Source: REEB470 sp032117095
GTDB lineage: Bacteria; Bacillota; Bacilli; Paenibacillales; YIM-B00363
DNA length: 57,730 bases
Assembly (NCBI GenBank): GCA_032117095.1
Contig: JAULZZ010000081.1
Coordinates: forward strand, 1-57,730
Direction of reading: 5' to 3'
In this document: positions 9,001 through 16,074 of the stretch, one piece after another
How the letters are laid out: each line of letters begins with the position of its first letter
Position numbering within the stretch: the stretch's first letter is position 1
Notes under the pieces: model-generated
Seen by the model: only the letters and a program-made list of their open reading frames with translations
The model's database searches: none
Told to the model about the DNA's origin: nothing
Made by a program: the position numbers and the translations under genes

Positions 9001-9158
9001 GCGTGGACTGGGCGATTCGTGAAAGCGTCCAAGCGAAAATGAGAATGACGATCAAGCGACTGCTCAAAAAATATGGGTACCCCCCAGATCAAAGTGAGAA
9101 AGCCGTCGCTGTTGTACTGGAACAAACGAAGTTGATGTGTCAAAATGAAGTGCAATAA
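6027..9158 (+). CDS. hsdR: Type I restriction endonuclease subunit HsdR
   Basis: This is the 1043-residue motor and nuclease subunit, which translocates DNA and cuts it away from the recognition site. ATG 6027 is preferred over TTG 6021 because GAGGAGGT (6013-6020) is correctly spaced from it; the stop of hsdS lies between them. The nuclease domain has the PD-(D/E)xK set P145-D146, E160 and K162 (RPDLIVFVNG then MELKS). The helicase part has Walker A HTQGSGKS (301-308), Walker B DEAH (409-412), and GFTGTP in the next motif. The C-terminus is helical. Length and motif order are normal and no lesion is visible, so restriction may be active provided methylation works. Confidence 0.95.
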   Translation: MTTNAFCESQLEEAALQWFEELGYEIACGPDISPGGAYPERDDYREVILAPRVRDALVRINPKMPPAALDEAYRQITIPQSPSLLMNNKTFQKMMTDGIDVQVKQADASYRTEKVYVLDEQQPENNDLMVVNQFTIKEDKVEKRPDLIVFVNGIPLAVMELKSAMDENVDISDAYEQLQTYKQAIPLLFTYNAFLVISDGINARAGTITAHEDRFMAWRTIDGEETAPTSIPQLEVLIKGMFQRARFLDLIKHFILFQHDGKDTFKMIAGYHQYHAVNKAVIHTERATDVRGDRRIGVIWHTQGSGKSLSMVFYAGKLVINPTLQNPTVVVITDRNDLDDQLYSTFLKSKEMLRCTPEQAKDRSHLRQLLNNRTSGGIIFTTLHKFVPEDKGERVSVLTARKNVVVLVDEAHRSQYGFAAEVTQDQEGATVQYGYAKYMRDSLPHASYIGFTGTPVSLTDKNTRAVFGDYIDTYDMTRAVEDGTTVKIFYESRIAKLELSEEMKPKVDTEYEEITEYQEMTEKEKLKSKWARLEAIVGAKERVQQIAADVIAHFETREQAQTNEGGKGMLVAMSRRIAVEVYDEIVKIRPEWHSDEILSGKIKIVMTGSSSDPAHWQKHVGTKATRETLAKRMKDKNDELKLVIVRDMWLTGFDVPSMHTLYVDKPMSGHNLMQAIARVNRVFQDKQGGLVVDYIGIAENLKKALHQYTESDKQTTGVDTDLAAQVLLEKYELIKEMLHGHEYHTFFTGKSSEKAQAIVATMDYVIGLGQKRKDTYLALVQELTRAYSLCATTNMAERLNLEVGFHKAVKASLIKIMSEDNKKKTTTQLDRELNQLISKAISSNEVIDILGSVGLAKPNIAILSDEFLEEVKGMKQKNVAVELLNRLLKGDIKAFSRKNLVQSKKFSELLETSIKKYQNRTVETTQIIMELITLAKQISEAEKRGEQTGLTPDELAFYDALADNDAAKEMLGDETLKQIARELTAAIKNDIRVDWAIRESVQAKMRMTIKRLLKKYGYPPDQSEKAVAVVLEQTKLMCQNEVQ

Positions 9159-9602
9159 AGTTGGAGGGAGTCTAAGAAAACCAACAGCGGGCATAGAAAC
9201 GTTTTTGACGAGAAACACGGGATACGTCTAAAAAACGACAGATGGACCGCACTTGGATTTTCTGTTTCACGGATTCAGGGGATATTTTGACCGCAAGGGG
9301 GTGCAAAAAACGACAACAGGAGGCGATGGTCGGTGTATTGATTTGATTTTTTTGTGTGCGTCCTGCGAATACGAAACACGATGTGATACGAAACACTGAT
9401 TAAAAACGTCCATACCAAGAGCCCCATTTCACAAGAAATCACTGTGCTTTTTAACCAATAGGATTCCTCAATTCAATCAGTGTTTAGTATGAATACAGCG
9501 ATCCGTTTGGTTAAAAATCCCTTTTTTCTCGCGAAAGGCATCCTTCTGCGAATGGGTGTTTTCAATAAGAAACGATTGAAAGAGTAAGGGGGAGGATGAA
9601 AA
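9159..9602. other. Intergenic region with a 105-bp inverted-repeat element
   Basis: There is no gene. It contains the element at 9386-9490 and, just before it, an extra copy of its end sequence (ATACGAAACACG at 9369-9380). At about 9508 the string TTTGGTTAAAAATCCC occurs, which is the inverse of the element's internal TTTTTAACCAATAGG. The region separates the restriction operon from the second HepT/MntA pair. Confidence 0.6.
9386..9490. repeat. 105-bp element with 16-bp terminal inverted repeats, copy A
   Basis: The left end is ATACGAAACACTGATT (9386-9401). The right end is AATCAGTGTTTAGTAT (9475-9490), matching it at 15 of 16 positions as reverse complement. The internal motif TTTTTAACCAATAGGAT is shared with the copies at 50014 and 51866, which have exactly the same length. 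It is non-coding and resembles a miniature inverted-repeat transposable element. Confidence 0.75.
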
Positions 9603-10022
9603 TTGACGCGTGAAATAAATGTTCAAAAGTTTAGAGATGCCCTCTCTAGGCTAGAGGAACGGTATCAGGATTATGTGCAAAACAAAGACAGGGTACCTGC
9701 ATTTTTAGTCGAATCCCTAAAAGAATCTTGTATACAGCGGTTTGCGGTGTGTTTTGATACCGCATGGAAGCACATGAAAAAATACTTAGAGGAACAATTA
9801 GGGAATGCTGACCTTCCCAATTCTCCGAACCCTATTTTTAAGGTGGCATTTTCAAGTAAAGTCATTGACGACGCAGAAATGTGGATTGCGTATAATGACC
9901 ATAGGCGTGCCACATCCCATGATTATTCGGGAAGAAAAGCAGAAGAGGCACTCGCAGTCATTGGTTCATTTATCATTACATCCATTGCATTATATGAAAA
10001 AATTTCAGGTGAACCATGGTAG
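9603..10022 (+). CDS. Second HepT-type HEPN protein (HI0074 family)
   Basis: The gene encodes 139 residues from TTG 9603, preceded by GGGGGAGGATG; an ATG at 9596 runs into a stop after five codons. The HEPN motif RX4HXY is complete: R101, H106, Y108 (RRATSHDY). FAVCFDTAWKHMKKYLEE (about 47-64) is the family core. It overlaps the next gene, an MntA-type nucleotidyltransferase, by seven bases. This arrangement is standard for the two-gene HepT/MntA toxin-antitoxin family, in which the HEPN protein is the RNase toxin. It is only distantly similar to the HepT at 4109, so the two pairs look like separate acquisitions rather than a recent duplication. Confidence 0.85.
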   Translation: MTREINVQKFRDALSRLEERYQDYVQNKDRVPAFLVESLKESCIQRFAVCFDTAWKHMKKYLEEQLGNADLPNSPNPIFKVAFSSKVIDDAEMWIAYNDHRRATSHDYSGRKAEEALAVIGSFIITSIALYEKISGEPW

Positions 10023-10330
10023 AGCGCATCGATCTTGCGTCGCGGCACCTCGCGTTGGTGCGGGACATTTTATCACGCTACGTGCCAGGGAACGTGGTGT
10101 GGGCGTATGGCTCAAGGGTGAAGGGGACGGCGCATGCGCGTTCAGACTTAGATATCGTTGTCTTCGGCGTAACCCTAAGGCAACGATACGCACTCATCGA
10201 CGCCCTAGATGAAAGCAACATCCCTTTTATCATCCAAGTGCTTTCTTGGGAAAACATCCCTGACGATTTCAAGGAGGAGATCGAAAAGCAATATTTTGTG
10301 TTGCAGGAAGGTGAGGTTGGGTGTGAGTAA
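10016..10330 (+). CDS. MntA-type minimal nucleotidyltransferase
   Basis: This is a 104-residue protein with the GSX10DXD signature: GS at 32-33 and DLD at 44-46 (GSRVKGTAHARSDLD). It is the presumed antitoxin, adding AMP to the tyrosine of the upstream HEPN protein. ATG 10016 overlaps the HepT stop, implying coupled translation. At the position of the third acidic residue (D74 in the MntA domain fused to HsdS) this protein has Q74 in FIIQVLSW, so its transferase activity may be weakened or use another residue. It has the full length expected for a free-standing member. Confidence 0.85.
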   Translation: MVERIDLASRHLALVRDILSRYVPGNVVWAYGSRVKGTAHARSDLDIVVFGVTLRQRYALIDALDESNIPFIIQVLSWENIPDDFKEEIEKQYFVLQEGEVGCE

Positions 10331-10479
10331 GCGGAGATACAAGTACTCGGGCGTGTCACGAGCCAACCGCAGAAACGACGTTGTGCATGAACGTATACGA
10401 TGAGTAATAAGGAAAATTGGACAACATGGGCACCGCTATAAAAGGGCATCGCACGCATAAACATCAGCGAAAAAAACGC

Positions 10480-10508
10480 TTGTTTACGGCAAAGTGATTT
10501 CTTACAAA
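10480..10508 (+). promoter_or_regulatory. Possible promoter for the AAA ATPase gene
   Basis: TTGTTT (10480-10485) and TACAAA (10503-10508) are spaced 17 bp apart, 47 bases upstream of the ATPase start. The match is weak. The rest of the 225-bp gap 10331-10555 shows no gene. Confidence 0.25.
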
Positions 10509-10555
10509 TCGGGTGATAGATGTGCCCTTAGGACACCAAATAAAGGAGCTGTGCG

Positions 10556-11599
10556 ATGGGCATTCAAAAAATACAGTTGACAAATTTCACGGTGTTTGAG
10601 GAATTAGAGATTGAATTTTGTCAGGGCATCAATATTTTTATTGGGGAAAACGGGACAGGGAAAACACACCTCATGAAACTTTTGTATGCGGCTTGCAAAG
10701 CAATGCATCCGAAAGTATCGTTTTCACAAAAAATAGTGCAGACATTTCGTCCGGATGATTTTAGCATTGGAAGATTGGTAAAAAGGAAACCAGGGGTATC
10801 GTCTGCAACAGTGAACATAGATGCGCAGAAAGAGAATGGCGACATCACCAAAAGCATCGCGATTGGATTCAGCACAAAAACGCAAAAATGGGAAGCAACC
10901 GTAACGGGCGAAGAAAGTTGGGAACAGGCATTTCGTGCGGTAGAAAGTACGTTTATCCCTGCAAAGGAAATATTGTCGAATGCGTATAACCTTCCGTCTG
11001 CCAACGAGAAAAACAACGTTGATTTTGACGACACGTATATCGACATTATTCATTCTGCAAAAGTGAATATTTCTAGGGGGCCTGATGCGAAGAGCAAACA
11101 ACCACTGCTCAATAGATTAGAAAATATGCTGGATGGGAAAGTATATTTTGATCCCGCGAAAGATCAGTTTTACATCACAGGACGAGCTGAAAAGTCCAAA
11201 TTGGAGTTCAACTTGGTAGCGGAGGGGATTCGCAAAATAGCGCTGCTCTGGCAACTGGTCAAAAACGGAACGCTTGAAAAGGGCTCCATTTTGTTCTGGG
11301 ATGAGCCCGAAACAAACATAAACCCGCGCAACATCCCATTCATTGTAGACATGCTGTTAGAACTTCAAGAAAGGGGCGTTCAAATCTTTATTTCTACTCA
11401 TGACTATACCCTTTCAAAATGCTTCGACATAAAAGCAAGGGAGCACAGTGTGCTTACCTTTCATTCGCTCTACAAAACGACAGATCAAGGCGTCCGGTGC
11501 GAGAGCAGCGAAAAGTTCAAAAACATAGAAAAAAACGACATTCGGGATGCGTTCATTCAACTTTACCACGATGAAATCGAGAAAGAGCTGGAATCATGA
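10556..11599 (+). CDS. AAA (ABC-fold, RecF/OLD-like) ATPase, probable phage-defence component
   Basis: This is a 347-residue cytoplasmic ATPase. Walker A is GENGTGKT (30-37). A signature-like segment LVAEGIRKIA lies at 220-229, Walker B FWDEPE at 247-252, and the switch histidine in STHDY at 280-284. No nuclease or TOPRIM domain follows, so it is not a full OLD protein. ATPases of this stand-alone group are often paired with a small downstream gene in abortive-infection-type loci. Here the next start overlaps its stop (ATGA at 11596), but that partner is broken. ATG 10556 follows AAAGGAGCTGTGCG. The context beside restriction and HepT/MntA genes supports defence; the trigger and target are unknown. 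Confidence 0.7.
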   Translation: MGIQKIQLTNFTVFEELEIEFCQGINIFIGENGTGKTHLMKLLYAACKAMHPKVSFSQKIVQTFRPDDFSIGRLVKRKPGVSSATVNIDAQKENGDITKSIAIGFSTKTQKWEATVTGEESWEQAFRAVESTFIPAKEILSNAYNLPSANEKNNVDFDDTYIDIIHSAKVNISRGPDAKSKQPLLNRLENMLDGKVYFDPAKDQFYITGRAEKSKLEFNLVAEGIRKIALLWQLVKNGTLEKGSILFWDEPETNINPRNIPFIVDMLLELQERGVQIFISTHDYTLSKCFDIKAREHSVLTFHSLYKTTDQGVRCESSEKFKNIEKNDIRDAFIQLYHDEIEKELES

Positions 11600-11746
11600 T
11601 CGAATTCGAAGAGTCAGGCATGTTGTTTGCATTTTAAACAAGACATCGAAAAAAGTCTACTTCGCCATCGCAAAATTTGGGGCAGTAGCCTCATCGTCTT
11701 AAATGAAGAAAAGGCAACAGAAAAAGGCTTTGTGAAGAAACCATGA
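11596..11746 (+). pseudogene. Frameshifted remnant of the AAA ATPase partner gene
   Basis: ATG 11596 overlaps the ATPase stop and reads MIEFEESGMLFAF, then stops at TAA within GCATTTTAAAC. Removing one T from that T-run restores a continuous reading KQDIEKSLLRHRKIWGS and onward to about codon 50, ending in TGA at 11746. This looks like a one-base insertion in a gene that was also truncated. The ATPase may now lack its partner, or the protein may be made by slippage on the T-run. The partner's family could not be recognised. Confidence 0.5.
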
Positions 11747-11883
11747 AATTATAAAATTGCCGCTACCCTGCGGGGAAGAAGTGCAATATCACACCCTATG
11801 AAACGGACACATTAGGTAACCCCCTTTACAGGGAGCATTTCAACATTGCCCGAGCATGTGCTGTTTTTTTTACACCTCCTCAC

Positions 11884-11912
11884 TTTACAACGTGCACGCA
11901 CGGCGGTATAAT
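11884..11912 (+). promoter_or_regulatory. Promoter of the zinc operon
   Basis: TTTACA (11884-11889) and a perfect TATAAT (11907-11912) are separated by 17 bp. They lie 48 bases upstream of the first gene and overlap the candidate operator's left side. Confidence 0.75.
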
Positions 11913-11914
11913 CA

Positions 11915-11936
11915 ACATCGTAATCGTAAACTTTAC
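11915..11936 (+). promoter_or_regulatory. Candidate Zur operator
   Basis: ATCGTAAT at 11917-11924 matches a half-site of the Bacillus Zur box, but the second half is poor. Overlapping it is the perfect palindrome GTAAA-C-TTTAC (11926-11936). The site sits at the expected start of transcription, where a Fur-family repressor would block the polymerase. The operon encodes its own Fur-family protein, which makes autoregulation likely. Confidence 0.4.
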
Positions 11937-11960
11937 ACTTAACGGAAGGAGGAACGCCCG

Positions 11961-12677
11961 ATGCGCGCCCTTTCTATGCAACACGTCGTATTTGGCTATG
12001 ATGCCTCGCCCGTCTTGCGGCGCATCTCTTTGGAGTTGCAACGTGGCGAGTTCGTCGGACTCGTCGGTCCCAATGGAGCGGCCAAGACGACCATGCTGAA
12101 ACTGCTCCTTGGGTTGCTAAAACCGTGGAGCGGGACGATCGAATGGGGCACGTATTCTCCCACAAAACAGCCGTTGACGATCGGGTACGTCCCGCAACAG
12201 ATGGCGTCATTTAACAGTGGATTTCCGAGTACATGTCTCGAATTCGTGCGATCGGGTCGCTACAACCGCAAAGGATTATTCGGACGATTTACCAAAGCCG
12301 ATGCGTCACATGTCCAACGCAGTTTGCAGCAAGTCGGCATGTGGGAGATGCGTCATTGTAAGATTGGGGAGTTGAGTGGGGGGCAAAAACAACGCATTTG
12401 CATTGCCCGAGCCCTTTTGCAACAACCCGACGTACTCGTCTTGGACGAGCCCACGACAGGCATGGATGTAGACAGTCGTCAGGGGTTTTATGGCTTGTTA
12501 CGTCACCAAGTCACCGCACACGGGATGACTGTGCTGATGGTTACACACGATGCGGCGGAAGTGCAACCGTTTGTCGATCGTTGGATTCGATTGGAACGGG
12601 AGGACCATGCAGGATGGAAATGTTTCACTTCGGTTTCATGCAACGCGCATTTTGGGCCGGCGGACTCCTCGCCGTAG
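11961..12677 (+). CDS. znuC: Zinc ABC transporter ATP-binding protein
   Basis: This 238-residue ATPase powers zinc import with the permease encoded next. Walker A is GPNGAAKTT (residues 36-44); the second alanine is a known variant in this subfamily. The Q-loop is GYVPQQM, the signature LSGGQKQR, Walker B VLVLDEPTTGMD, and the switch histidine is in VTHD. ATG 11961 follows AACGGAAGGAGGAACGCCCG. The last 64 bases overlap the start of znuB in another frame, so the final 20 or so residues are not conserved in character. It is the first gene of the zinc operon. Confidence 0.9.
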   Translation: MRALSMQHVVFGYDASPVLRRISLELQRGEFVGLVGPNGAAKTTMLKLLLGLLKPWSGTIEWGTYSPTKQPLTIGYVPQQMASFNSGFPSTCLEFVRSGRYNRKGLFGRFTKADASHVQRSLQQVGMWEMRHCKIGELSGGQKQRICIARALLQQPDVLVLDEPTTGMDVDSRQGFYGLLRHQVTAHGMTVLMVTHDAAEVQPFVDRWIRLEREDHAGWKCFTSVSCNAHFGPADSSP

Positions 12678-13456
12678 TCGCTCCCCTATTAGGGATGTAC
12701 TTGCTTTTGCGTAGACAAGCGTTGTTCGCCGATACGTTGTCTCACGTTTCTTTGGCGGGGGTTGCCATGGGGATCGTGCTCGGATTTGAACCCGTTGTCG
12801 GTGCGTGTGTGGTGGCGGTATGTGCAGCCATGGGGATGGAGCCACTACGCAGGGCGTATCGGGCATACAGCGAGCTGTCTGTGGCGATTATGATGACAGC
12901 GGGTCTGTCATTGGCGCTCGTGCTCATCAGCGTCAACCAAGGGCTCAACAAAAGTTTCCAAGCGTATTTGTTCGGTTCGATCTTAGCCGTGAGCCCGTTT
13001 GAACTCGCACTCATTCACGGTGTCTTTTTCGTTGCGATCGTTTTTTTGATCGTGATGTACCGTCCCTTGTATACGATGACATTCGATGAAGATACCGCCC
13101 AAGTCAGTGGGGTGCCCGTACGGAAGATCTCTCTCTTCTTTTCGATTGTCACGGGGCTTACGGTTGCCGTGGCGATGCCCATCTTAGGCGTATTGTTGGT
13201 GTCGGCAGTCGTCGTTTTGCCGGCAGCGTTGGCCGTGCGTCTCGCCTCGGGGTTTCGCATGGCACTGGGCATTGCGGTGGGCATTAGCCTGATCGGGATG
13301 GGAGCAGGGTTGACTGCCTCGTACTACATGAACACGCCCCCAGGAGCGACGATCGCATTGTTGCTCGTGTTGTTTTTACTCCTTGGACTGACGGTCAAAC
13401 GGGGCGTCACTTGGGCGAATACGTGGCGCAACCGCGCAACCATCACAAAACCGTAG
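12614..13456 (+). CDS. znuB: Zinc ABC transporter permease
   Basis: This permease of about 280 residues belongs to the ABC-3 family and has eight or so hydrophobic segments, starting with AFWAGGLLAVVAPLLGMYLL and ending near ATIALLLVLFLLLGLTV. ADTLSHVSLAGVAMG is the family signature region. Start options are ATG 12614 and ATG 12620, both after GGGAGGACC; the first is given here. It overlaps znuC by 64 bp, which suggests translational coupling. It forms the membrane channel for zinc, or possibly manganese, delivered by the binding protein encoded downstream; the adjacent Zur and COG0523 genes favour zinc. Confidence 0.9.
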   Translation: MEMFHFGFMQRAFWAGGLLAVVAPLLGMYLLLRRQALFADTLSHVSLAGVAMGIVLGFEPVVGACVVAVCAAMGMEPLRRAYRAYSELSVAIMMTAGLSLALVLISVNQGLNKSFQAYLFGSILAVSPFELALIHGVFFVAIVFLIVMYRPLYTMTFDEDTAQVSGVPVRKISLFFSIVTGLTVAVAMPILGVLLVSAVVVLPAALAVRLASGFRMALGIAVGISLIGMGAGLTASYYMNTPPGATIALLLVLFLLLGLTVKRGVTWANTWRNRATITKP

Positions 13457-13556
13457 CGGACAAGTCCCTACATAGACAGCGGTATGGCAACGGCGATTCC
13501 CGTCTGCTTTTACACACAGGAAACCGACTTTTTACGAAGAGAGGGGAACGACGAGG

Positions 13557-14606
13557 ATGTCATTTTCTTTTGCAAGACACAAGCGATACGCATGGGCAAC
13601 CATTGGCATCTTACTTCTTTTTTTATGGGGATGTAGTGCACCGGAGACACCGTCCACTCCGCAGAACACGGCTACGCCTGCACCTGCCACCTCCGCGCCA
13701 TCCCCCGCTGAAAAACCGCTCATTTTAACGAGTTTTTATCCGATGTATGAATTTACGTCGCGGATTGCAGGGTCTCTTGCCCGCGTGGAACTCCTCGTTG
13801 AAGCGGGGATTGAACCGCACGATTGGCAACCGTCTGCCCAACAAGTGAAACAACTCGAACAAGCGGACATGCTCGTGTACAACGGGGCGGGGATGGAAGG
13901 GTGGGTCGATCAAGTCATCGGCGGGTTGGACAATAAGCAATTGGTCGCCGTGGAAGCGAGCAAAGGGGTCACGCTCCTCGCAGGGGAAGCACACGACCAT
14001 GAAGCGCACGACCACGAAGCATCGCATGCGGCAGAACACCACCACGAGGACGACCCCAAACCTGCCACATCCGAAAAAGTTGTCCATGATCCACATGTGT
14101 GGCTGTCTCCCAAAAAAGCAATCGAACAAGTCCGGATCATTCAACGCGCACTCGTCGACATGGATCCTACGCACGCATCCACCTACAATGCGAATGCAGA
14201 TGCATACGTGGCCACACTCACCGCGCTAGATACGCAGTATCGCACTCAACTTGCCCCTTTTGCGAAGCGGGAGTTTATCACCCAACATGCGTCTTTCGGC
14301 TATTTGGCACACGAATACGACCTGCAGCAATTGCCGATCGCTGGATTGTCCCCCGAAATAGAGCCGTCTGCGACACGGATGGCAGAAATCGTCACCTTCG
14401 TAAAAGAACATGGCGTGCGGACGATCTTTTTTGAAACGTTGGCTTCCTCCAAAGTGGCGGAAGCAATCGCACAAGAAACAGGGGCGAAAACCGCCATATT
14501 ACATCCGATTGAGGGACTCACTGAGGCAGAAAAGCAAGCAGGCGATCAATATGTGCGTCTGATGGAACGCAACTTGGATGCGCTCGTCGCCAGTTTTCAA
14601 CCATGA
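13557..14606 (+). CDS. znuA: Zinc-binding lipoprotein of the ABC transporter (cluster 9 family)
   Basis: This 349-residue lipoprotein has a signal peptide ending at the lipobox LWGC (C26) and a proline/threonine-rich tether. Conserved metal ligands are seen at H88 (EPHDW), H180 (DPHVWLSP) and the histidine of HASFGYLAHEY. A histidine/acid-rich loop at residues 144-166 (repeated HDHEA, then EHHHEDD) is typical of zinc-specific members and absent from manganese ones. ATG 13557 follows GAGGGGAACGACGAGG. Its stop overlaps the next start by four bases. It captures extracellular zinc and hands it to ZnuB. Confidence 0.93.
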   Translation: MSFSFARHKRYAWATIGILLLFLWGCSAPETPSTPQNTATPAPATSAPSPAEKPLILTSFYPMYEFTSRIAGSLARVELLVEAGIEPHDWQPSAQQVKQLEQADMLVYNGAGMEGWVDQVIGGLDNKQLVAVEASKGVTLLAGEAHDHEAHDHEASHAAEHHHEDDPKPATSEKVVHDPHVWLSPKKAIEQVRIIQRALVDMDPTHASTYNANADAYVATLTALDTQYRTQLAPFAKREFITQHASFGYLAHEYDLQQLPIAGLSPEIEPSATRMAEIVTFVKEHGVRTIFFETLASSKVAEAIAQETGAKTAILHPIEGLTEAEKQAGDQYVRLMERNLDALVASFQP

Positions 14607-15541
14607 GTACGCCAAGACGCGTCCCTGTCGTACTCGTGACGGGCTTTTTAGGCAGTGGAAAAACGACGTTTGTGCAACGCCTACTCACGGATGCCCTTGC
14701 GCAATACCAACGTCCCGCAGTCATTTTGAACGAACGGGGTAGTCTGAATATCGAGCGTGCATGTTTTGATACGACGACGGTTGCGGTCACCGAGTTGTTA
14801 AATGGGTGCCTCTGTTGCACGTTTCAAGGCGATTTTCATGGGACAGTCGCCCAATTGCTCACGACGCATCAAGCCGATGTGATCGTGATCGAATGTTCAG
14901 GAGTAGCCAACACCGGAGAAGTACTCGAAAAAGTGACGGATGCAGCGCTCCATTTGCCGATTGAGATCACCCGTTTGATCACGGTAGTCGACGCACTACG
15001 CCTTGTTGCCGATGCGCCACCCATGCCTCCCAAAGTGCAACGGCTGTTTGAGGCGCAAGTGCGATGCGCCAGCTTTTTGCTCCTCAACAAAATTGACCAC
15101 CTGTGTGAGGCAGACATCCAAAGGGTGTGCACGCAAGTGCGTACGTGGAATGCGCGGGCTCCCCTTGCACTGGCGCGTGATGGCGTGATCAAAGAAGGGG
15201 CGTTTTCGATACACGCTGCGTATCCTGCACCAGAGGTACACCACGCATACGACCATGCGTTCGATACGGTGCACGTTTGCTTGGTAGAAGGCGACGTCTC
15301 ATGGGATCGTCAACGGTTTGAACAGTGGGTCCGCACACTTCCCGCCAACATATACCGTGCCAAAGGCATTGTGCGGTTTACAGGCGACCCGTGTGCATAC
15401 TTGTTCCAGTACGCCTACCGCACGCACGCATGCGTGCCGTTGCCCGCAGAGGAGACGCGACCGATCGTCGTGCAGTGGATCGGGGAACAGCTAGACAAAC
15501 AATGGCTCCACGCCCATATGCATGCGCTGTCGCCCCGCTGA
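14603..15541 (+). CDS. COG0523-family GTPase (zinc metallochaperone type), first copy
   Basis: This 312-residue G3E-family GTPase has Walker A GFLGSGKTT (residues 14-22), the metal-binding CLCC motif within LNGCLCCTF, the Walker B-like VIVIECSG, and base recognition by LNKID. The C-terminal CobW_C domain ends in a cysteine-containing stretch. Members linked to Zur regulons move zinc to client enzymes during zinc starvation. It overlaps znuA by four bases (ATGA) and precedes the Fur-family gene, so it belongs to the operon. At 312 residues it is a shorter type than the second copy at 16398, and the two are clearly different paralogs. Confidence 0.88.
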   Translation: MSTPRRVPVVLVTGFLGSGKTTFVQRLLTDALAQYQRPAVILNERGSLNIERACFDTTTVAVTELLNGCLCCTFQGDFHGTVAQLLTTHQADVIVIECSGVANTGEVLEKVTDAALHLPIEITRLITVVDALRLVADAPPMPPKVQRLFEAQVRCASFLLLNKIDHLCEADIQRVCTQVRTWNARAPLALARDGVIKEGAFSIHAAYPAPEVHHAYDHAFDTVHVCLVEGDVSWDRQRFEQWVRTLPANIYRAKGIVRFTGDPCAYLFQYAYRTHACVPLPAEETRPIVVQWIGEQLDKQWLHAHMHALSPR

Positions 15542-15591
15542 TACGAATCCGTCAGGGCGTCTGTGCAACAAAAAGAGAGGGGGGAACACCG

Positions 15592-16074
15592 GTGAAGCAC
15601 ATCGAACGTGCGCTGCACAAGATGGAACAAGAAGGGCTACGCATCACCGCCCAACGCAAAACGATGATTGCCATTTTAGCCCATTCCCCCAACAAAATGT
15701 CTCCGCGTGACGTGTATGTCCAAATGACCGCGACGTATCCGGGGCTGAGCTTTGATACGGTATACCGCAATTTGCGTATTTTATTAGACATTGGTGTGAT
15801 CGAGTCGTTCGGTTATCCCGACAAAATAGGGTATCGTTTGCGCTGTGAACAGGAAGAACATCATCACCACTTTATTTGTGTGCAGTGCGAGAAAACGAGC
15901 TCTTTTTCTTACTGTCCCATGGACGTGATCCGTAGTCTACCACAAAACTACCAAATCATTCGTCATATTTTTGAAATTCAAGGGTTGTGCGATACATGTG
16001 GGGAAATTTCAGGAGGAATAAAGGATGGCGACATGGAATTTGAGCGGCACACAACAACACGTGCTCATTTGTAA
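15592..16074 (+). CDS. zur: Fur-family regulator, probably the zinc repressor Zur
   Basis: The gene encodes 160 residues from GTG 15592, which follows AAAGAGAGGGGGGAACACC; the open frame upstream lacks initiation signals. The winged-helix part includes LRITAQRKTMIAILAHSP and SFDTVYRNLRILLDIGVIE. The metal site includes EEHHHHFICVQC, and two CxxC pairs (CVQC and CDTC) form the structural zinc site. The final part of the gene runs 50 bp into the next gene. Its position inside a zinc uptake operon argues for Zur rather than Fur or PerR. It would repress the promoter at 11884 when zinc is plentiful. Confidence 0.85.
   Translation: MKHIERALHKMEQEGLRITAQRKTMIAILAHSPNKMSPRDVYVQMTATYPGLSFDTVYRNLRILLDIGVIESFGYPDKIGYRLRCEQEEHHHHFICVQCEKTSSFSYCPMDVIRSLPQNYQIIRHIFEIQGLCDTCGEISGGIKDGDMEFERHTTTRAHL

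Noticed and set aside
11854..11872. AGCATGTGCT followed by a T-run as a terminator before the zinc operon
   Set aside because: The palindrome leaves almost no loop, so it cannot form a stable hairpin; only the T-run is real.
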